From Bacteroidetes bacterium UBA955 (lineage in GTDB: Bacteria > Bacteroidota > Bacteroidia > NS11-12g > UBA955), in assembly GCA_002293105.1 (NCBI GenBank), contig DBCP01000053.1:3348-11431 (forward strand): a stretch of DNA of 8,084 nt. Direction: 5' to 3'. Under the pieces are notes generated by a model. The model made no database searches. It saw only the letters and a list, made by a program, of their open reading frames with translations, and had not been told where the DNA came from. Of the stretch, positions 6,287 to 8,084 are shown in pieces (the stretch's first letter is position 1; each line of letters begins with the position of its first letter). A program made the translations under genes and the position numbers.

Positions 6287-7273
6287 ATGTCAGTCATTAC
6301 CCACGAATCATCGCTACAGAATTTCCATGAACAACTTACCTATGTGTTGGCCAATTATCACAACCATGGTAAATCGGTAAACAATTACAACAACATCGTT
6401 ATCGGTGGATTGGGCGGTAGTGGTATCGGCGGACGTATTGCGCGCTTGGCATTCATGCAAGACATGCCTGTGCCCGTAGAAGTATTCAGCGAATACAACT
6501 TGCCAGCATATGCCAACAATAAGACCTTGGTGATTTTGTGTTCCTACAGCGGAAATACAGAAGAAACCCTATCGATGTTCGCCCAAGCACAAAGCCGTGG
6601 TTGCGAAATGATTTGTGTGGCTGCAGCCGGACAATTAAAGTCTCTTGCGGAGAATCATTCTTTGCCATATTACAGTGTAGCCTTGGGTTACCAGCCCCGC
6701 ATGACCTTGGGATTTGGTTTGGGTACCTTGGTGATGATTTTGGGTGAATTGATGGGTAAAGATATGTCGGGAAGTCTCCGCGACATTGAAGCCATGTTCA
6801 AATCGCCAGAAGCAATCGTAGCTCGTGCCAAAGAAATGTATGGCGTATTCCAATCAACCATTGCGCAAAAGTTTGTAGTGGTGTGCGATTTGGCTTACGA
6901 AGCCGTAGCCATTCGTTTTTGTCAGCAAATCCAAGAGAATGCCAAAGGGGAGGGATTTGTATCGGTTTTACCTGAAGCCAATCACAACATGATTGAAAGC
7001 TATTACGAAAAACACGATACCAATTTCATCTTCTTGAATAGTGGTAAAAATGTTCGTGTGAACGCCCGTTTTGATTTTTTGAAAGGTGTACTCACCGATT
7101 TGGGAAATACAGTCTATCAGTATCCCGTTTCTGATGCCAGTTTGATGTCACAGTTTGAAGTCATTCACGCCACTGATTGGTTGAGTATCTGGGCTTCAGA
7201 TGATAAAAAAGTTGACAATATGCAGGTTGGTATCATCATGAAGTTGAAGGGCCACCTCGAAAACCTAAAGTAA
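6287..7273 (+). CDS. Bifunctional phosphoglucose/phosphomannose isomerase (SIS-domain PGI/PMI)
   Basis: Interconverts fructose 6-phosphate with glucose 6-phosphate and with mannose 6-phosphate in the cytoplasm, linking glycolysis/gluconeogenesis to mannose-derived sugar nucleotides. The 328-residue length is usual for this family and much shorter than classical PGI. Motifs: GGLGGSGIGG (40-49) and SYSGNTEET (86-94), the phosphate-binding SIS loop; R138 in YQPRMTLGF; E217 in QENAK; and H233 in EANHN. E217 and H233 are 16 residues apart, as are the catalytic Glu203 and His219 of the archaeal PGI/PMI from Pyrobaculum, and R138 suits its Arg135. A catalytic lysine is expected near the C-terminus (K319 or K321; not resolved). 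The start at 6287 is chosen because the frame's earlier ATG at 6203 would place the terminator and the promoter inside the coding region and add 28 residues unlike the family. The next gene starts four bases after the stop. Confidence 0.92.
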   Translation: MSVITHESSLQNFHEQLTYVLANYHNHGKSVNNYNNIVIGGLGGSGIGGRIARLAFMQDMPVPVEVFSEYNLPAYANNKTLVILCSYSGNTEETLSMFAQAQSRGCEMICVAAAGQLKSLAENHSLPYYSVALGYQPRMTLGFGLGTLVMILGELMGKDMSGSLRDIEAMFKSPEAIVARAKEMYGVFQSTIAQKFVVVCDLAYEAVAIRFCQQIQENAKGEGFVSVLPEANHNMIESYYEKHDTNFIFLNSGKNVRVNARFDFLKGVLTDLGNTVYQYPVSDASLMSQFEVIHATDWLSIWASDDKKVDNMQVGIIMKLKGHLENLK

Positions 7274-7277
7274 TCGC

Positions 7278-8045
7278 ATGAAAATCACCTTCCTCGGTAC
7301 GGGAACCTCGCAAGGGGTGCCGCCAATTGGTTGTACCAGTGAAGTGTGTTTAAGTGAAAACCCCAAAGACAAACGTCTGAGGGCCTCCATCCTGGTGCAG
7401 TGGAATAGCCTCAATGTATTGGTCGATTGTGGTCCTGATTTCCGCTACCAAATGATTCGTGCGGGTGTAAACCGTCTCGATGCCATTCTGTTTACCCATG
7501 AACACCGTGATCATACTGCCGGACTTGATGACATACGTCCGTATAACTACCTCCAACAAGGGAACATGCCAGTATACCTGCATCCCCGCGTTTATGGAGC
7601 TTTTCAGTCCCAGTATGATTACATCTTTCAGCCTGTGCCATACCCCGGTATTCCACTGATCGATTGGCATATGATCGATTTGGAGCCCTTCCAAATCAAA
7701 GGACACGTAATCAAGCCTGTGGAAGTGATGCATTACAAATTGCCTGTTTTGGGGTTCGTTTTTGGTCGGTTTGCCTATGTAACGGATGCCAATTACATTT
7801 CTGCTGAAGAGAAAGAAAAGTTAAAGGGGATGGATGTTTTGGTGCTGAATGCCTTGCGTAGAGAAGATCACATCAGTCACTTTACCCTAAGTCAGGCCGT
7901 GGAACTCGCCAAAGAGTTGGGCGCCAAGCAAACGTACTTTACCCACATGAGCCACCAAATTGGTTTGCATGATCTCGTGTGTGCCGAATTGCCCGATGGC
8001 ATCGATCTAGCCCACGACGGTTTGATCGTTGAACTAGCCGATTAA
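7278..8045 (+). CDS. PhnP-like metallo-beta-lactamase-fold hydrolase
   Basis: Zinc-dependent hydrolase, 255 residues, complete. The N-terminal GTGTSQGVPPIGC and the overall order match the PhnP branch (cyclic phosphodiesterases; E. coli PhnP acts on phosphoribosyl cyclic phosphate in phosphonate breakdown). Metal ligands visible: H74-E-H76-R-D78-H79, H152 (VMHYKLPVLGF), D170 (YVTDAN) and H223 (THMSH). A second zinc site in E. coli PhnP uses three cysteines (C-x-C-x-x-C) plus a histidine; here the segment is C19-T-S21-E-V-C24 with H226 kept, so the middle cysteine is serine. No other phosphonate (phn) genes are in the window, so phosphonate use is not implied and the substrate is unknown. It lies four bases after the isomerase stop and is presumably translated from the same mRNA. 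No terminator is visible in the 39 bases that remain. Confidence 0.88.
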   Translation: MKITFLGTGTSQGVPPIGCTSEVCLSENPKDKRLRASILVQWNSLNVLVDCGPDFRYQMIRAGVNRLDAILFTHEHRDHTAGLDDIRPYNYLQQGNMPVYLHPRVYGAFQSQYDYIFQPVPYPGIPLIDWHMIDLEPFQIKGHVIKPVEVMHYKLPVLGFVFGRFAYVTDANYISAEEKEKLKGMDVLVLNALRREDHISHFTLSQAVELAKELGAKQTYFTHMSHQIGLHDLVCAELPDGIDLAHDGLIVELAD

Positions 8046-8084
8046 TACAGCGGTGAAATCCGCGATGTTCCCAATGAACTGCAA

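Noticed and set aside
8046..8084. In-frame continuation of the hydrolase after its TAA stop (YSGEIRDVPNELQ)
   Set aside because: The hydrolase is already full length at the stop, and the short open stretch is explained by chance or by a convergent gene on the other strand.
1..8084. CRISPR array, tRNA or rRNA, insertion sequence, phage or defence system
   Set aside because: No regularly spaced repeats, no cloverleaf-like segment noticed, no transposase or integrase motifs and no paired terminal repeats. The content is ordinary chromosomal genes.

Overview
The window looks like chromosomal DNA of a member of the phylum Bacteroidota. The evidence is three perfect TATTTTTG boxes (the TAnnTTTG -7 element of this phylum) placed just before start codons, the absence of recognisable Shine-Dalgarno sequences, a secreted protein ending in what resembles a type IX secretion (T9SS) sorting tail, and the architecture of the large PpiD-like folding factor. 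The order or genus cannot be fixed from this sequence. No plasmid, phage, transposon, CRISPR or RNA gene signature is visible.

Layout. A minus-strand gene (8-1135) encodes a cysteine-rich secreted protein with three PKD-like repeats and a short sorting-type tail. It is transcribed divergently from trxB (1236-2180), a typical low-molecular-weight thioredoxin reductase. Nine bases after trxB, and probably on the same transcript, a GTG-started gene (2190-3926) encodes a secreted BNR/Asp-box beta-propeller of the sialidase-like superfamily. After an 83-base gap with a textbook Bacteroidota promoter comes a 721-residue membrane-anchored parvulin-type peptidyl-prolyl isomerase of the PpiD/SurA kind (4010-6175), closed by a very strong intrinsic terminator (6205-6240). 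A new promoter follows at once, driving a two-gene operon: a bifunctional phosphoglucose/phosphomannose isomerase (start corrected to 6287, end 7273) and, 4 bases later, a PhnP-like metallo-beta-lactamase-fold hydrolase (7278-8045). Coding density is high and no stretch above 300 bases lacks a gene.

How the genes fit together. TrxB (cytoplasmic thiol reduction) and the PpiD-like protein (periplasmic-side folding) are housekeeping protein-quality functions. The isomerase belongs to central sugar metabolism and mannose-6-phosphate supply. The two secreted proteins are accessory. I see no evidence that the window forms a single new system.

The points most worth a second look are small: a perfect 12-bp inverted repeat inside the first gene exactly at the junction with its sorting-like tail, probable leaderless or near-leaderless transcription of trxB and the isomerase, a Cys-to-Ser change in the second zinc site of the PhnP-like enzyme, and an altered NADPH-binding motif in TrxB.
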